A stretch of 64,000 nucleotides of DNA from Cordylochernes scorpioides (GCA_030710605.1 CP092870.1:18328684-18392683); one strand, 5' to 3'; counted from the first letter of the stretch, positions 19,308 to 30,106 are shown. The notes: generated by a model from the sequence alone, not told the origin. Numbers and translations: made by a program.

Positions 19308-21136
19308 CATTGACTAAATTGGTGTTTAGTTAATTTACACAAAAATATGAACCAATTTTAAGGTGAGAAAAATATACAAATTTTTAAATGTGTATATATA
19401 TATATAATAGAGCTAATTTAACTTTTTTTCTGAAAACAAGAACATTCAGCTTTTCTCGTAAATAGCGATAATTAAGATCAATTCAGGCATCACAAATCTG
19501 ACAAATCTAGAAAGCTTACCTGATCAAGGGCGGACTCACAGGGTTATACGTAAGTTTTAGTAAAAGAACTTGAAAAAAAATATTCCGATTTTTTTTATCT
19601 GATAAAATTAATTTGCTCATTCTTTATTCAAAATTCTTCTTAGTTTTTATTTTATTTTTTATTAATAGTCTATTCAGAAATATAATAAATGCCGCAATTG
19701 AACAAATCTCTGTCAAAATTTGTCCGTTTCGACTTTAGGAAAACAAAACAACTGCACAAATTATCGCAAGTAAACCGGTCATAATTTGATATCATTATTC
19801 AAAAATTGTAATCCCTTTGTACTTTATATATTTTGTAAATTAAAAAAAAAAACTTCCGGAAATAGTTTCTAGTTATACAAGAAACATATTCCTGGATAAT
19901 TTTTGAGTTACCAAAAGATTTTTAATTATATATAATATATTTTCTATCATATATTTAACCATAATTATTGTAACCTCAGAACAATTTTTAACGCCTTGCC
20001 AAAAGATTTTTGTCGAAACGTTGAGAAAATAAAAAAAAAAAAACTCCAACTGGCTGAAGTGTCTATTTTTCATATAAATATTTTTAAAATAGTCATATAC
20101 TAATTATTTGGCATAGGAATGATTATTTTATTTTCCTACAGAAAAAAAAAAAGGAAATGAACAATTAATTCAAAGAAAATCTGAGAAAGTATGGAAACAC
20201 ATAGATGTAATATATATGGCATATCTTATCCGTATTCTCAACCAGTTATTACCAAATAAGGAAGAAAGCTAATTTCCATCCTTCTTCCCTATCACAGATG
20301 GCGGCAGGCGATAGTTCCCCCTAGCGACGAAAGGCTTCGTCTGCTCGCATTTTTCTCAATTGGTCTTTTGGTCTTTTTCTACAAAAGAAGAAGAAGAATT
20401 CCCACAAGATATTTCAACCTTGATTTTTTAGAATAATCAAATAATTGATATAATATTGTAATAAATAAAACTTACAGGGCTAAGTTTCATTCAAGTTTCT
20501 CTCAGAGAAATTTCTCTCAATATCATAAGTATTTAAAATATGTGGATAATGTTTTTTTTTTTTTTTCAATTTAGCATAACAGCAGCTTATTAATTTGAAC
20601 AAATTTATTATTCAAATACAAGGAGAGAGGTTAAACAAACTAATTAACTTAACGAATGTGTGTGTGAAAAAATAAATTGAGCTTCAATATATTCCAAGCT
20701 ATTACTACAACATAAACAAAACAAAAAACTTAGTCAAAAAGGAACATATTTGACATCACAGATTATTTTAAATTGATTTGTTTACCAATTTCAACAGATA
20801 ATAATGTATATAAACATATTATTTATCATTGATTGTTAACGTGATACTCCTGTTGAAAGACTGACAAGTCCGAAAACTTTAAAATAAAAGATTCGCACAA
20901 GAAACTTCGCCCTGGAAGCTTTTTTAAAATTTTATTACAATATAATATTGTGACGTAGAAAATGAGGAAAGACAAACTTCAGGATGACACGGCAATTTAT
21001 TTAAAACATAAACCGATTAAATACAGGAGAAGCAATGAGGGAAGTTTACACAGAGTAATAAAATATATAAACATGGAAATTAATAATATGTTAATAAATT
21101 AATAAATTTAGATTATGAAATAATTTCAAAGGATTT
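19308..21136. other. AT-rich stretch without a gene
   Basis: About 1.8 kb with poly-A/T tracts. A more GC-rich patch at 20275-20400 (GATGGCGGCAGGCGATAG) has no ORF. Nothing else recognisable. Confidence 0.5.
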
Positions 21137-21613
21137 AAAAACCATATATTAATCTGGATAATTGTGTGTGTTGTGCAAAAAGTTTCTTTATTCAATAAAA
21201 AAGGCAAATTTTCAAGTGTTACCTCATCATCAGGCCAATTGTTTCACAAATGCCTACAATATATATACAATACTCTTTATATTTTATAATACAATATAAT
21301 ACGACTTGTGATTGTAAAACGACATTTGAAAATTATATCGCAAGTGTTTCTTTTCAACGAAAAATCAAAATTTTATTTTTTAAGGAGAAATAACGATTAT
21401 TTCTAACCTTAAAAATGAGGTATGACAATTCATCCTTTCATACCTCATTCTTAAGGTTAGAAATAATCATTATTTCTCCTCTTAAAAAATAAAATTTTGA
21501 TTTTTCGTTGAAAAGAAACACTTGCGATATAATTTTCAAATGTTCTTTTACTCTTTATATTTATTGAATAAAGAAACTTTTTGAAATTATCCCAATTAAT
21601 ATATGGTTTTAAA
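21137..21613. mobile_element. Fold-back MITE V, near-perfect palindrome
   Basis: Arms of about 200 bp are inverted copies (AAAACCATATATTAAT at the left, ATTAATATATGGTTTT at the right; AGTTTCTTTATTCAATA / TATTGAATAAAGAAACT; CGAAAAATCAAAATTTTA / TAAAATTTTGATTTTTCG). The centre is a short loop near 21425-21440. A diverged half copy is at 35120-35270. No coding capacity. Confidence 0.85.
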
Positions 21614-21651
21614 AGTAATAAATACATTTCTACAATATAATAGAAATAATA

Positions 21652-21794
21652 CAGTTAAACCTGTCTATAGCGCCCGATTTTAAATACGTAGTACGATGCG
21701 ATTTACATTAAAAGTGACCTGTATATAGCACCCCTCTCTATAGCACCCTATTTTGGTGAGTCCCAAGAGGGGGCGCTATAGACAGGTTTAACTG
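21652..21794. mobile_element. pogo-like MITE P, copy 1
   Basis: TA-flanked 143-bp palindromic element starting CAGTTAAACCTGTCTATAGC and ending in the inverse. Typical of non-autonomous pogo/Tigger relatives. Second copy at 33914-34088. Confidence 0.8.
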
Positions 21795-21917
21795 TATTTG
21801 AATTTGACTGGCTTTTTCCTTTGTGTATCTTAAGTGTTTCGAGTGTCTTTAAAAACTAATGTGGAGTTAAATATTAAATGAAATATAATAAAAGAAAAAT
21901 TGTTATATTTAGATATA

Positions 21918-22105
21918 CAATTGAACCTCCTTGTAAAGGACACCTTATTGCAGAGCCCACTTTGGCTTTTCCTTTAGGGAGAAGGAGAGGTGTCCTCTTA
22001 CCGGAGAGTTGCTAAATAGTAAAAATGATAATTTTACAAATGAAAACTGTCCTTTGTAGAGAGGTGTCCTCTAGCGCGAATGTCCTCTCATGGAGGCTGT
22101 CTACT
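21918..22105. mobile_element. pogo-like MITE Q, diverged copy
   Basis: Relative of 39949-40107 and 55418-55576: TTGAACCTCCTTGTAAAGGA at the left and CCTCTCATGGAGGCTGTCTA at the right, with GTCCTCTTACCGGAGAGTTG inside. Confidence 0.65.
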
Positions 22106-22181
22106 ATATATATATTTTTTAGAAGATATAAATAATGTTATAATATTATGATGCATCACCAAAATACCACAGCTAAGGAAG

Positions 22182-22268
22182 AGAGTCGACAGGATTTCGA
22201 CATAAAGTCGACAGGATTTCGACATAAAGTCGACAGCATACGACATAGAGTCGACAGGATTCGACATA
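22182..22268. repeat. Tandem array of tRNA-Ser-like motifs
   Basis: Four units spaced 21-22 bp each carry AGTCGACAG(G/C)AT followed by a TCGACAT-like tail; GTCGAC starts at 22185, 22207, 22229 and 22250. On the minus strand the last unit reads GTCGAATCCTGTCGACTC, very close to the T-loop/acceptor region of tRNA-Ser. It is probably a duplicated primer binding site region of a dead LTR element, since integrase-like coding lies about 130 bp to the right. Confidence 0.5.
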
Positions 22269-22397
22269 TATAAAATGATAAATATTTTGCTATAATATAA
22301 TAGCAACTTCAAAAAGTCTTCAATTGGAAATACTAAAAGATCTTCATTCTGAACATGTCGGATTGTGAAAATGAAAGAGCTCGACCTGGAAGAAAAT

Positions 22398-22530
22398 ATC
22401 GATAAAGATATTTAAAAACTTGTCAACTCTTGTGAAGACTGCTTATCAACTCGAAACAATCCTCCTAACTCTGTTTGTTCCAAACAGGGCAAACCTCTTC
22501 TCCAGACTCTTGGAGGACCTTTCAACTCAT
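22398..22530 (+). pseudogene. Possible Gypsy integrase zinc-domain fragment
   Basis: The frame reads DKDI-stop-KLVNSCEDCLSTRNNPPNS, resembling the CxxC part of a Gypsy-type integrase zinc-binding domain followed by its Asn-Pro-Pro linker. The in-frame TAA and the loss of similarity afterwards show it is dead. The fragment is short, so confidence is limited. Confidence 0.4.
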
Positions 22531-23401
22531 GGATGTCTCCGAACGCTTGAGGCTTGTCAGGTCTTAAAGTGAAACGACAGGATTAGCATCATACTTTGTT
22601 TGTGGAACCATGTTCTAACCCGAGTTTTCTTTCCTCCCTAAATTAGTGCTGATTTTTTGCTGTCGAGCGACCGGCCAATCATAGGACGTTGATTCTCCAC
22701 ATAATGACGACCATAGTTCACTACCTTCGATGATTTCGTCTGTGGCTTGGTTCTCTCCTTGCGCCTTTCCTGGAGTCACCATCGCCGATATAATTGGGGA
22801 CTTCTGTAGTGCGCTCTCCTAGTTTCTGCTCGTGGCAGCCCTGTACATCGGATTTCTTTGCTGTTGAAGTATCTTCAGGACTCACGATCTCCAAATCGTG
22901 TCTGTCCAGCATATATTCGCCCTTATTAGTCTCCCAAAAACTGCCGGGGCAGTCCTTTTTCTGGCGGATGTTTACTGTTCTCATTTTATTGCTCCCATTT
23001 TATTATTCATGAAACTTTCTCCTACTAGAACATGTATACTTGGATCTCCTCGCGTCAACCTTACACTGGACTATGGACTCTGTAAACAAGCGTCGGGTAG
23101 TGAGGAAGTCTTAATCACAGCAGAACAATTTCCAGGCGATGGCTGTTTGACTTGCACCTTATCAGACGAAGGAGTGAAGATGGTGGGCAGAAATTCGTAA
23201 CTTACTTAACCGTGACAAAATCACTCTTCTTGCCCCCAATCCACCCCTGGAGGAGTGGTTCACGGGTTACTTCCTTATCTTCCCGCGACCTCTTCTGTTC
23301 TTTTTCTACTGAACTTTACTCCTTTCAAAATCTCTTTTATCCCCTTTTTGCCTGCGTTTCAAGCCTCCACTATCCTCTTTTGTCTTATAAAGAAATGATT
23401 A
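22531..23401. other. Decayed sequence, no gene recognised
   Basis: Overlapping ORFs on both strands (22721-22984 minus, 22898-23200 plus, 23152-23451 plus) conflict with each other and resemble nothing known. Higher GC than the surroundings suggests old element sequence, perhaps the same LTR element as the array to the left. Confidence 0.4.
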
Positions 23402-23590
23402 AGAGGTCTGTTAGAAAAGTATCAGACCATTTTTGCAAAATATTTCAATGAAGTGCGCTTACATGAGACGACCTTGAACTTTCATTCGCATTCTTGATTT
23501 TTCCCGCCTGTCAATAGCGTCAGTTGATGGAAAGCAGCATTTAAGTGAGGTAGTTTTTAGTGCGCTTTTCGGATTTTATTTGAAAATTAA

Positions 23591-24655
23591 ATGACGGAAC
23601 GACTGGAGCAGCGCTGCTGCATCAAATTTTGCAATAAATGAACACCATAATCACTGGTGACGACTCCTGGGTGTATGGGTATATACGACCCAGAAACCAA
23701 ATCCCAGTCTTCACACTGGAAGGATTTCATGTTACCAAGACCAAAGAAGGCCTTCCAAGTGCGCAGCAACCTCGAAGTGAAGCTGTGACTGATTCTTTGA
23801 CTCCCGCGGTGTGGCACATCACAAGTATGCACCACAGGGTCAAACAATCATCAAAGAGTACTCAGAGATATCTTCCGTCGCCTACGTGATGATGTGCAGA
23901 GAAAGAGACCGGAGTTGTGATCAACAAGAAATTAGCGTCTCCATTACGACAATTCTATAGCACATTCCTTGCACTTGATTCACACTTTTTTCGGCGAAAA
24001 CCCAGACTCCTGTGGTTCGCCAGGCTCCTTACTCTTCTGATATGACTCCCTGTAACTTCTGGCTGTACCTCAAACTCACGAGGCCATTGAAATGAAAGCG
24101 ATTTTAGACAAAAGAGGACATTATGCCTGCAACGACAGCCGAGCACCAAAGTGCGAACACCAAATACGTGACCTACTCGAAGAGCTGAACTATCAACGGG
24201 CCTTAAAGCCCCTAATCAAGAAAGCGCTAGATTTACAAGGCCTCTCATTTGCGATCATGTGGCTCGAGAGTAAGGAGTATCTCCTCAAGACTCTCTCACC
24301 TAGACCCAGACACAAAGCCATTCTCGCCGAGTTTCTCGGCACTGTCGCCGAACATGCTCGCGACCACCACCCCTTAATTCAAAGGGGAATATACGAGCTC
24401 AGGCTGGCTCTGAGCTCCTAACAGAATCAAGATAATTGTAAATAATTGTACTTTCTCCCATTGACTCTTTGAGTGCAATCATTGACTGAAAAGGCAATAA
24501 AATTGATTTCATTGTCAAAAAAAAAAAAAAAAAAAAACGACAGCCGAGCTAAACACCATTCCGAAAGAGGCTTTCTCGGAATGTTTCCAACAACGGCAGC
24601 ACCACTGGGAGAAGTTTGTGTAGTCCCAAGGAGACTACTTTGGGGGTGATTAGGT
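23591..24655 (+). pseudogene. Mariner transposase, broken
   Basis: The start MTERLEQRCCIKFC (23591 onward) is the N-terminus of a mariner subfamily, then most of the DNA-binding region is missing. TGDDSWVYGY carries the first catalytic Asp; frameshifts follow. HYDNSIAH gives the second catalytic Asp, and MTPCNFWLY the third motif with Asn replacing Asp. After the nested insertion the frame resumes with IPKEAFSECFQQ and GDYFGGD, the C-terminal end. Multiple stops and frameshifts make it nonfunctional. Confidence 0.83.
24145..24535 (+). mobile_element. Poly(A) retroposed insertion in mariner
   Basis: A segment ending in AATAAAA signal sequence and a run of about 20 A is bracketed by AACGACAGCCGAGC at 24131-24144 and 24536-24549. 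This is the hallmark of target-primed reverse transcription. It carries an open frame to 24421 with the phrases EELNYQRALKPLIKKALDLQ and EYLLKTLSPRPRHKAI that I do not recognise. It may be the 3' end of a LINE or a 5'-truncated processed mRNA. Confidence 0.8.
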
Positions 24656-24749
24656 TTAAAGCACTCCAGGTAGGCCTGTTTTTTTTTTTCCCCGCCTGAA
24701 GGTCTGATACTACTTTTCTAACTACTTTTCTAACAGACCTCGTCTAAGT

Positions 24750-25821
24750 TATTGGGCTGGCAATAAACTAAAATTTATCGCAATATTGATTTCTAGATAT
24801 ATTCTATACCCTCAAAATATCGTGTATTAATGTATTTTAGGATTTAGTTAAATTTAAAGTCAAAAGTAATGTGCTATTTTCATAAATATAATGATCCAAT
24901 TAAATTTACACGATTTTAAAAAGGAAGGTTTACATGGTGATACCCCTTTAAGACTTCAGTACTTGTTTCATATTAATATACCCAACTTGTACCCTCTCTG
25001 GTTCATCACTGTTTCAGAAAGTAGTGTAGTCATCTCCAGCTAGTTTCTCTTTTTCCATTCTGCCAGATGATTCATAGTCTGCAATTTCTGTTTGAAATTC
25101 TAAACATAAAACTAATATGAGTTCGCGCACACACAAATCTAGTAGAGTGCGAAATTACTTTATATTCTACAGTAGGGATTTACTATTCAGCTTTATACCT
25201 ATTGGGCTCCATTACTTCTTATATGACTTCTTCAATATCACACAATGACCTCTCCAGCCACTTGCCTAGATGTTAAAATCGTGATGTTTTACACGTTTTA
25301 CTTTGCTGTTATACTTTTAAAAAACTATTTCCAAATCACTACATGTCCAAATATTCGGGCGCCAGTGGCTGCAGAAAAGCAGACCACAAATTTATTCATC
25401 TAAGGCACATGTAGAGACCTAAAGCTGACGCCGGCTAGCAATAAATGTTGAAGGGGAAATTAACCAATCCTTTCTGGCTAAACATATTTTATTTTAGACC
25501 AATAAAATAAATTTTCAATGTACATCATAGAATAGAGATTAAAACAAAAATATATATACTTAAATAATATTATGCGTATATAGGATTTTAAAAAAGGATT
25601 AAAAAACTATAAATATAAGGCTAAAAGGGAGGATTTTAAAAGTATATATATAAATATAAACTTTATACAAAAGGCCTATTATGCCAAAATCCCATATCTC
25701 CCCACTCACCTCTGGATTCAGCCACCCAAGTCCAGGATTCGAAAAAGGGCGGCTAAGGCCGCAGCAAGCGGCCTGAGCCCTCAGCAACTCCCAGTCCTCA
25801 GCTTCTCAGGAAAAAAAAATT
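24750..25821. other. Stretch without recognised features
   Basis: AT-rich single-copy-looking sequence. The minus ORF 25599-25787 has no recognisable content. Confidence 0.45.
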
Positions 25822-25825
25822 AACT
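25822..25825. repeat. Target-site duplication of the Gypsy unit (left)
   Basis: AACT, repeated at 26522-26525. Confidence 0.7.
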
Positions 25826-26094
25826 TGTGGCGACTACACTTTGCTTCAGCGAGCCGAACTAAGACGGCCTCGGCATCGGCGGGCGTCAACACTTCACTAC
25901 GCATGCGCGTGGGACGTCATCAGAGACGCTGGACTTAGCGGTAAACAACAAGGCTAGTGCGGCGGACGTTATTTCAACCGTTGCTTCTTTTCTCTTTATA
26001 ATTTCTTGCTTTAAATAGATTAATTTTAATTATAATTTTATCAGCAGCCTTTCCACAAGCCACACCAACACAGCACATCAACAACCATCCTACA
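25826..26094 (+). repeat. Gypsy 5' LTR (269 bp)
   Basis: Starts TGTGGCGACTACAC and ends CATCCTACA directly before the primer site. Confidence 0.75.
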
Positions 26095-26116
26095 AATTGG
26101 TGAGCCGGACGTGATG
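26095..26116 (+). promoter_or_regulatory. Gypsy primer-binding/leader motif
   Basis: AATTGGTGAGCCGGACGTGA follows the LTR; TTGGTGAGCC-GACGTG leaders are common just after arthropod Gypsy LTRs. Confidence 0.6.
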
Positions 26117-26185
26117 CAAAAGTTATTTTAATCACACTTCTATATATTTTTTTATTTCATCCACGAAACTTTCAACAGCCCCAGA

Positions 26186-26360
26186 ATGCAAGACGCAACT
26201 ACGGAACATCCGGAAGGGCCAACATCCACGGCACCCTCCCAAATATCAAGATTGGCTTTCAGTGCACCACCATTCTGGCCCAACAACGTTGAACTGTGGA
26301 TAAGCCAGCTAGAAGCCGCTTTCGGTCTAGCCGAGATCTCCCGCGACGAAACTAAATTCC
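26186..26360 (+). pseudogene. Gypsy gag N-terminus, truncated
   Basis: The product starts MQDATTEHPEGP and contains LAFSAPPFWPNNVELWISQL and FGLAEISRDETKFQ, the matrix/capsid start common in arthropod Gypsy gag. After about 58 codons it runs into inverted LTR sequence and gains an unrelated tail ending at 26461. No capsid, protease or pol remains. Confidence 0.75.
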
Positions 26361-26521
26361 AAGCAACGGTTGAAATAACGGCCGCCGCACTAGCCTTGTT
26401 GTTTACCGCTAAGTCCAGCGTCTCTGATGACGTCCCACGCGCATGCGTAGTGAAGTGTTGACGCCCGCCGATGCCGAGGCCGTCTTAGTTCGGCTCGCTG
26501 AAGCAAAGTGTAGTCGCCACA
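26361..26521 (-). repeat. Inverted copy of the LTR 5' end
   Basis: 161 bp equal in length to 25826-25986 and inverted, with about one visible mismatch (GGACGTT versus GGCCGTT). Confidence 0.85.
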
Positions 26522-26525
26522 AACT
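26522..26525. repeat. Target-site duplication of the Gypsy unit (right)
   Basis: AACT, matching 25822-25825. Confidence 0.7.
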
Positions 26526-26834
26526 AATGTAAATATCCCGCTTCCTTGCCCCAGTGTTGCTGGACTCACTCCCCCAAGGCTATCACCACCCTTCTTTCTG
26601 TTAAAAAAAAAGTAAAATGTATCTTTAAAAAAATTAAATATAGAAATTATTAAAATAAAATTCACAAAAAAAAAGATTAGAAAATATATTGAATAAAAAT
26701 ATATATAATTGATATTGTAGGATCTGGGCATTTTGTGGTCGGCTTGGGAAAGGTTTAGGGCTCGTGGTGGAGCTGGTGTTCTGCCTGAAGATGGTGACTT
26801 CATGGCTTGTTACTTGCCCATATGCATGCTGGAG

Positions 26835-27090
26835 TCTGGCTTGGTACTGGTGGAGTCAAGTCAAGCACCATAGGTCAGTGGCTTGACTACAGGGAAGGGG
26901 CGTCTGAGTCCATCTTGGACTCTGGCTTGGGTTCAAGTCGGCCACCATGGGACATGTGGCTCGAACACCAGAAAGGGGTGTCTGAGTCCATCTCAGACTA
27001 GCTTGGTAGGGACAGGTCATTCACCACAGGTCAGGTGGCTTGATCACAGGAAGGGGTGTCTGAGTCTATCTTGGACACTGGCTTGTTGTT
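26835..27090. repeat. Minisatellite, units of 78-86 bp
   Basis: Units at 26835-26920, 26921-26998 and 26999-27076 plus a partial fourth each start near (TC)TGGCTTGG and contain GGCTTGA...CAGGAAGGGG and GTCTGAGTCCATCTTGGAC. Overlapping ORFs here are artefacts of the repeat. Confidence 0.8.
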
Positions 27091-28907
27091 GTCAAGGCCG
27101 AAGGTGGCCTCAGGCTCCATCTCTACACCTCAAAATCACTGAGGTTTGCGGCTTAGATGGACAAAGGTGGGACATGGTTAGGTTAGGTGGGGTTCTGGGT
27201 GATTTTGGCATACTATGGTATGGAGGTGTCCTAACATAGAGATGACATTGATTGCTCTTGCAGTGAAGTCCAGGTTCATTTGCTCCATAGCTCACTAATT
27301 CAAATTGGGCTTGCAGTCCAGGAATATTCTGCTAAGCTAGTCCTAAAATCAGCCCACCCAGGTCCGCCTCCATTACTGTAGGACTCTTGTATAACATCTA
27401 TATGGTGGTTGGTATTCGATTGTCCTCAAACCAAGCTTGGTGTAGTCCCTCACACACTTACTGGCCAGTGATGTGCCCCCGAAGCATGCCCATGGGGTCT
27501 GGGTTACTGGATGGTGTGGAGTTTCCCATGTTTTTCTTGCCTCGGAATGCATGTTACATCATTCAGGGCTCAGTTGGCTATCAGGATTGGACCTCAGTTG
27601 ACCGGGTTCCTGTGGTAGCTGCATTTTTTTTTGTTAATAAATGTCTCTATTAGTAAATATGTAAATATTTTTATGTTTAATGTTATATAAGGAAGGTATG
27701 TAAATTCTGTAACTGATTTTTCATTTTACTTGTTTCAAGTTTTGTTGTGAGGAAAAAATCACTCACGAAGTTTATCAATTGATCAATAAAACTCTAATTT
27801 GAAATCGCGACAATATTGCCTTCTATTCAATAAGTTTACTTCATTCCCATTTAAATTTATTTAGGCCACCAGTTAATTACAACTAATCATATTAAATAGT
27901 GTCTTTCGCATCACGTGCACACAAAAATTTTATTAATAATGATAATATTATTAATAATAATAAATAACACACATATTTAAGCAATATTCGTTGGGCAAAC
28001 ATATATTCTGAAGAAATAAAAAAAGGATAAAAATCTAAATTTGTCAAGTTTCATTTTTACTTACGGTTCAGCAACCTTGTAGTTGCCCAACAAAATATTT
28101 TGTGTGTGTGAATTTTTACAAGTCCACACCTCAAATGCTTGCTTTTAAAATTGTTTTAATACAATTTTCAAGGTGTCCGCGAACTCTTGCAACTAAATAA
28201 TTTGCAAAAGGTACGTTTTGTATCACTTCAGCATTATATATATTTATGATTTATATGACATTTCACCCCCATTTTTGTTATTTTCGTAAACTTTTAAACG
28301 TAGTTAAATTGACAAGTCCTACACATATATAGTATAGATATGACAAATAATGAATAAAGATAATAAAACATTTTTTCTGCCTGTTAGATGCCCTTGTAAT
28401 GACAAACTGACCAAAAATGTCACAAAAATATCACAAACGTTCGTTTTGCAAAAAAATTCCTATAGCAAATCCGTAATATGAGTAAATTTCACCCATAAGC
28501 AGACTAATTAGGTAAAATATACAAATAAATGTATTTTATATAAAAAGTAAGAAATTAAATTTACAAAGAATAGAAAATTAGTAGACAAAAAGTATCCAAA
28601 AAAGATATATATAAAATTTGACAAGAATTTACTTCAAGTAGTCTAAAGAAATTGAGAAGTTGACAAGAAGTATAGGTGACACAGAGCATGTATCTCATAC
28701 TTTTTCAGATGTATGTAAAGAAGGGAAGATAAATAGAATACAGAGCCCTCCTTGTTTATTGAAAAAATGCAACACTGAGTCAGCACAGTTCACACATTTA
28801 TTGTTGTGGTCAGTCAGAATTAAATTGCAGTAATGATGCCACCTCAATACTAGAGAATGCAGCCTGTATATGTTTGATGTTTGTTTTTTGTTTTCTCTTG
28901 AAGTGAT
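27091..28907. other. Gene-less stretch
   Basis: The first part is more GC-balanced with small ORFs (27387-27653) that resemble nothing known; from about 27650 it is AT-rich. No RNA gene or repeat was recognised. Confidence 0.45.
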
Positions 28908-29086
28908 AAAGCACAATTTGGATTATAAATTATAAACACAAGGTAATAAGACCAAATCCAAATAAATAGTGTGTCACGTTTTGGTAACAGCGTTTACCGT
29001 TATCCGACAAAAGTACTGAATGCACTTTTATCTGAAGGTGATAACAATTTATTTATTTGGATTTGGTCTAATTACCTTGTGTTTTC
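28908..29086. mobile_element. Fold-back MITE F, copy 1
   Basis: Family description: left arm GCACAATTTGGATTATA, then ACACAAGGTAATAAGACCAA, ATCCAAATAAATAGTGTG, CGTTTCGGTAACAGCGTTGT, TACCATCATCAGACAAAAGT, and after a short centre the whole arm in reverse complement, so the RNA or single strand folds into one long hairpin. About twenty copies or fragments lie in 28.9-64 kb and none was seen at 1-28.9 kb. This copy has a shortened right arm. No ORF; the autonomous partner is not in the window. Confidence 0.85.
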
Positions 29087-29247
29087 TCTTGAACTATTTG
29101 GTTTATACCGCTGAATTGGCTCTTTTACCTTACCTTACCCTGCCGGACGTTGTACCTCTAGGTGCTTCTGTTGAAGGGCATGGTAGCCTGTAAGCTAGAG
29201 AAATAAAAATGGTGAAAGAAACTTAACCCTGGATTTCTTGTTGATAT

Positions 29248-29566
29248 TCTTCTTCTTTCTTATCTTCGCTCAATCATATTAAGGTATCAAGCCTGTAGAG
29301 CTTGAGACTTTTGATGGTGTCTGCCGGGGAAAAGTGGGTGAAGTAGAATGCGTCTGCCTTTGTCATTAAGACTGGGAGCACTACTCAGTGGCAGGCCGAC
29401 TTAGCTCCAAAAGAAATGGCCGCCTCTGATATGAGGAACAGACGCCATGTGCAGCCACTCCTAACATGGAGTGCAAACACTGCTCATCCTGTATCTCTGG
29501 ATTAGGAGCCCTTACAGGGTACTATCAGCCGGGCCAGCTGAGCCCAGGTTTTTTAGTGAGCATGGT
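29248..29566 (+). mobile_element. SINE-like repeat B, copy 1
   Basis: About 320 bp starting TTCTTCTTCTTTCTTATCTT and containing GACTTAGCTCCAAAAGAAAT and AGCCCAGGTTTTTTAGTGAG. Related copies at 31607-32040 and 60475-60785; 57027-57310 and 61080-61310 share its 3' half more distantly. Here it is joined directly to LINE-B sequence. Confidence 0.7.
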
Positions 29567-29935
29567 GCCTGAAAATACGAGCCTTGCCCTACCCGACCAG
29601 GAATGGAAAACAAGCGTGCTCCGCCTGCCTAGGACCGCCGGACATTTTACACCGCTACGTAGAGTGCCCTGAGATACGGCATTTGATCGAACAAATGAAG
29701 AACGACTGCCGAAACACCGACCCTTTATACAGATACAGCCCCGCCGACTTCATCATGGACCGCGCCAAGCCAGAGCTCCGACGGTTTTTTAATAGGACTA
29801 AGTACGATATTTACAAATTCTTCATAAGAAAAGATTTTGAATGTACCCCCTCCCTTACTAACACTTAAAACTGTATCGTCGTTTATATGACTAAATAAAG
29901 ATCGATCTTGTTGTGTTCACCAAATCTAAATAAAT
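29567..29935 (+). pseudogene. LINE-B 3' end with zinc-knuckle C-terminus
   Basis: The frame 29584-29868 reads CSACLGPPDILHRYVEC, a CCHC-type knuckle as at the end of RNase-H-bearing LINE ORF2 proteins, then RAKPELRRFFNRTKYDIYKF to a stop. A short 3' UTR with AATAAAG follows. 5'-truncated. Confidence 0.65.
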
Positions 29936-29980
29936 AAATAGCATGTAACATTTCAGTAACAACAATGTTATCATCATCAG

Positions 29981-29990
29981 ACAAAAGTAC
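29981..29990. repeat. Target-site duplication of the chimera (left)
   Basis: ACAAAAGTAC, repeated exactly at 30341-30350. Confidence 0.92.
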
Positions 29991-29992
29991 GT

Positions 29993-30065
29993 GCCCGGAT
30001 AGCTCAGTCAGTAGAGCGTTAGGCTTTTAACCTAATGGCCCAGGGTTCGAGCCCCTGTTCGGGCG
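29993..30065 (+). tRNA. tRNA-Lys (anticodon UUU) sequence within a retroposon
   Basis: 73 nt fold as a cloverleaf: acceptor GCCCGGA with TTCGGGC (one G-U pair), D arm with AGCTCAGTCAGTAGAGC, anticodon stem TTAGG/CCTAA around CTTTTAA, T arm with GGGTTCGAGCCCC, discriminator G, no intron. A and B boxes are intact and a 15-T terminator follows, so it could be transcribed. It closely resembles animal tRNA-Lys(UUU). Its place inside a duplication-flanked insertion means it is a retroposed copy rather than an ancestral gene; expression is unknown. Confidence 0.9.
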
Positions 30066-30106
30066 TTTTTTTTTTTTTTTGACTTGGAACAAAATACTAT
30101 AAAAGA

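Larger units (their letters stand above)
23402..24744 (+). mobile_element. Dead mariner element containing a nested retrocopy
   Basis: Termini AGAGGTCTGTTAGAAAAGTA and the inverse are flanked by TA. The right end carries an extra tandem copy of TTAGAAAAGTAG. The transposase is broken (see pseudogene) and is interrupted by a poly(A) insertion at 24145-24535 with a 14-bp duplication. Confidence 0.85.
25826..26521 (+). mobile_element. Rearranged Gypsy unit: LTR, leader, gag start, inverted LTR end
   Basis: A 696-bp insertion has a complete LTR, leader and first 58 gag codons, then 161 bp that are the inverse of the first 161 bp of the same LTR. Both outer ends are therefore the same LTR terminus (TGTGGCGACTAC and inverse), and the unit is flanked by the 4-bp duplication AACT. 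It looks like a product of integration using two copies of one LTR end, as after self-integration of the cDNA. Confidence 0.8.

Noticed and set aside
22721-23451. Overlapping ORFs on both strands as a possible host gene
   Set aside because: Conflicting frames, no splice-consistent structure, no recognisable motif.
26390-26803. 137-codon minus-strand ORF
   Set aside because: It reads through the inverted LTR fragment and low-complexity flank (runs of Phe/Ile); not a gene.
26807-27239. ORFs in the 78-86-bp minisatellite
   Set aside because: Repeat units are not multiples of a conserved frame and the translations are not protein-like.
29993-30065. tRNA-Lys as an ordinary single-copy tRNA gene
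   Set aside because: It is enclosed, together with LINE sequence, by a perfect 10-bp target duplication within a MITE, so it is a retroposed copy.
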